Positions 5,666 to 6,402 of a stretch of 6,402 nucleotides of DNA are shown one piece after another (the first letter of the stretch is position 1; each line of letters starts with the position of its first letter). Source of the stretch: Actinomycetes bacterium (GTDB lineage: Bacteria; Actinomycetota; Acidimicrobiia; Acidimicrobiales; SZUA-35); the NCBI GenBank assembly GCA_024227975.1, contig JAAETV010000173.1:1-6402 (forward strand), given 5' to 3'. Below the pieces are notes generated by a model. That model did no database searches. It had not been told where the DNA came from and saw nothing but the letters and a program-made list of their open reading frames with translations. Both the position numbers and the translations under genes were made by a program.

Positions 5666-5827
5666 CTACGTCGACACGGGCCAGTAGCGCGGCGGGCTGA
5701 TCGAGGGGGCGGCTCGCCTTGATGTAGGGATAGGTGATCGTCCCTCGTCGAACCGGAACACCGCATTGCTGTAGAGCGAACGATCGTTGGCGACACGAAT
5801 CTCAACGCCCACCGGCAGTCGGGTCAT
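5666..5827 (-). CDS. Possible small hypothetical protein (53 aa)
   Basis: The ATG at 5827 opens MTRLPVGVEIRVANDRSLYS and continues NAVFRFDEGRSPIPTS before a less convincing Pro/Arg/Ser-rich tail. I do not recognise the family. The first 35 residues look like genuine beta-rich protein; the tail may be out of frame. It overlaps the end of the upstream minus-strand ORF (5802-6060) by 26 bases, with a weak purine-rich AGAGAG five bases before the ATG. Such an overlap suggests a two-gene unit, or one gene split by a frameshift. Third-position GC is only about 65%, lower than in the chromosomal genes nearby. Its place beside an integrase remnant fits accessory DNA. Confidence 0.33.
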   Translation of the reverse strand: MTRLPVGVEIRVANDRSLYSNAVFRFDEGRSPIPTSRRAAPSISPPRYWPVST

Positions 5828-6060
5828 CAGCACTCTCTTCGACCTCGCGCCACTCGACCAGGTCACTATCAGGATCTACCGTGAGGAGGCGTACCTGCAC
5901 CGGCTGACCGATCTCGGCTCGGGCTCTGACGACAGACAGTGAGTCCTTGACCATGCGGGCAACGTGCTGGTGGATCACCGCGCAAATATCGAACTGGACC
6001 TCAGCTCCCCGGACGAGCTCCGAGGACGGGATAGCGAGATAGGCCGGCCATTCCTTGACA
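5802..6060 (-). pseudogene. 5'-truncated ORF of unknown function
   Basis: The minus-strand frame ending at TGA 5804-5802 reads VKEWPAYLAIPSSELVRG, AEVQFDICAVIHQHVARMV, KDSLSVVRARAEIGQPVQV and RLLTVDPDSDLVEWREVEES. Almost half its codons start with G, a strong coding sign, and it reads better than the plus strand over the same triplets. There is no start codon before an internal GTG (CAVIHQ), and the open frame runs on to about 6119 through DNA that codes for the integrase fragment on the other strand. The simplest view is a gene cut off at about 6060 by the event that placed the recombinase fragment there. I do not recognise the family. The overlapping ORF at 5666-5827 may be its partner or its frameshifted C-terminus. 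Confidence 0.38.
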
Positions 6061-6361
6061 GCCGACGGCGTCTGGGCTCGCTCGCATCCGCAAGCGCCTG
6101 GCCCCCGACCGTCTGGAGTTCAAAGGCCTCCGCCGCTTCATGGACACTTGCGGCCAGGAACTCGACTTCTCCATGGCCCAGGTCGCCATGCGAGCTGGTC
6201 ACGATCCAGCCGTGGCCGGCAGGCACTACACCGGCCGCGTCCTCAAGTCAGACCGCGAGCTGGCGGAGTTTTGTCGGAGTTTTCCGGCGACCTGGGCCGC
6301 TCCCCCAGAGGCTCAGGCGGCGTTTTCCCTGGTGAGAGGTGGAGCCCGAACGGAGAGTTGA
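6059..6361 (+). pseudogene. Tyrosine recombinase (integrase), C-terminal fragment
   Basis: The open frame from 6059, after TGA 6056-6058, reads GLARIRKRLAPDRLEFKGLRR, then FMDTCGQELDFSMAQVAMRA, GHDPAVAGRHYTGRV. This is the C-terminal catalytic part of a phage-type integrase: the K-x-x-R of box II (KGLR, Arg codon 6131), the G-H histidine (AGHDP, codon 6200) and the nucleophilic Tyr (RHYTG, codon 6227) all line up with the family's late catalytic residues. The first catalytic Arg, the core-binding domain and the N-terminal DNA-binding domain are missing: only about 100 residues remain of a usual 350-450. The ATG at 6140 lies inside the domain and is not a true start. The frame ends at TGA 6359-6361 inside the tRNA-derived sequence, typical of integrases beside their attachment site. 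It should be inactive. Confidence 0.75.
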
Positions 6362-6387
6362 ACTCCGGACCTACGCATTACGAATGC
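6340..6387 (-). other. tRNA-Thr(CGT) 3' part, likely attachment-site core
   Basis: Read on the minus strand this has an anticodon loop TTCGTAA (6384-6378, anticodon CGT), the 3' anticodon-stem arm TGCGT, a variable loop AGGTC, a perfect T-arm CGGAG-TTCAACT-CTCCG (6367-6351), an acceptor 3' strand TTCGGGC, a discriminator T and an encoded CCA (6342-6340). The match starts inside the 5' anticodon-stem arm: GCA (6387-6385) pairs properly, but the two bases before it (TG) do not pair with the 3' arm, and the 13 bases further upstream do not resemble a D-arm. It is therefore a partial tRNA copy, as left by integration of an element into a tRNA gene, next to an integrase fragment. A real but divergent tRNA running off the window edge is the alternative. 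Confidence 0.68.
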
Positions 6388-6402
6388 CAACCCAGTCGTC
6401 CA

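Noticed and set aside
1..6402. CRISPR array, riboswitch, rRNA or replication origin
   Set aside because: No regularly spaced repeats, no conserved riboswitch core, no rRNA-like stretch and no cluster of DnaA boxes or iterons were seen.

Overview
The window is high-GC DNA with the look of Actinomycetota: GC-rich third codon positions, GTG starts, leaderless-type promoters and Actinobacteria-style protein families. An acidimicrobial or related lineage would fit, but no marker gene here settles it. No complete new defence, secretion or biosynthetic system is visible. The window is a patch of ordinary chromosomal genes bordered by decayed sequence, with a mobile-element scar at its right end.

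Layout. 1-660: poorly coding DNA with one weak minus-strand small ORF, a candidate promoter and a perfect 10-bp inverted repeat. 667-1092 (+): a plausible gene for an unrecognised acidic protein. About 1150-1617 (-): coding-like sequence that changes frame several times, probably a decayed gene. 1688-2281 (-): a lipoprotein. 2282-2682: intergenic. 2683-3986 (-): a two-gene operon, an HxlR-family regulator whose stop overlaps the start of a crotonase-family enoyl-CoA hydratase, with a symmetrical operator-like cluster in front of the regulator. 4199-4963 (+): a divergent two-domain universal stress protein. 5154-5508 (+): a glyoxalase/VOC-family gene broken by one extra T after codon 10. 5666-6060 (-): two overlapping ORF remnants of unknown function. 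6059-6361 (+): the catalytic C-terminal piece of a tyrosine recombinase. 6340-6387 (-): a 48-bp copy of the 3' part of tRNA-Thr(CGT), best read as an attachment-site core.

How the parts work together. The regulator and the hydratase form one transcription unit that is probably autoregulated through the repeats at 4001-4034 and translationally coupled by an ATGA overlap. The divergent stress gene shares that 212-bp control region. Four gene starts (448, 667, 2281, 5154) have a TAnnnT hexamer 6-7 bases upstream and no clear Shine-Dalgarno sequence, consistent with leaderless transcripts; the hydratase and the stress gene instead have clear ribosome binding sites. The right end, with integrase fragment, tRNA-derived core and truncated reverse-strand ORFs, reads as the worn edge of an integrated element.
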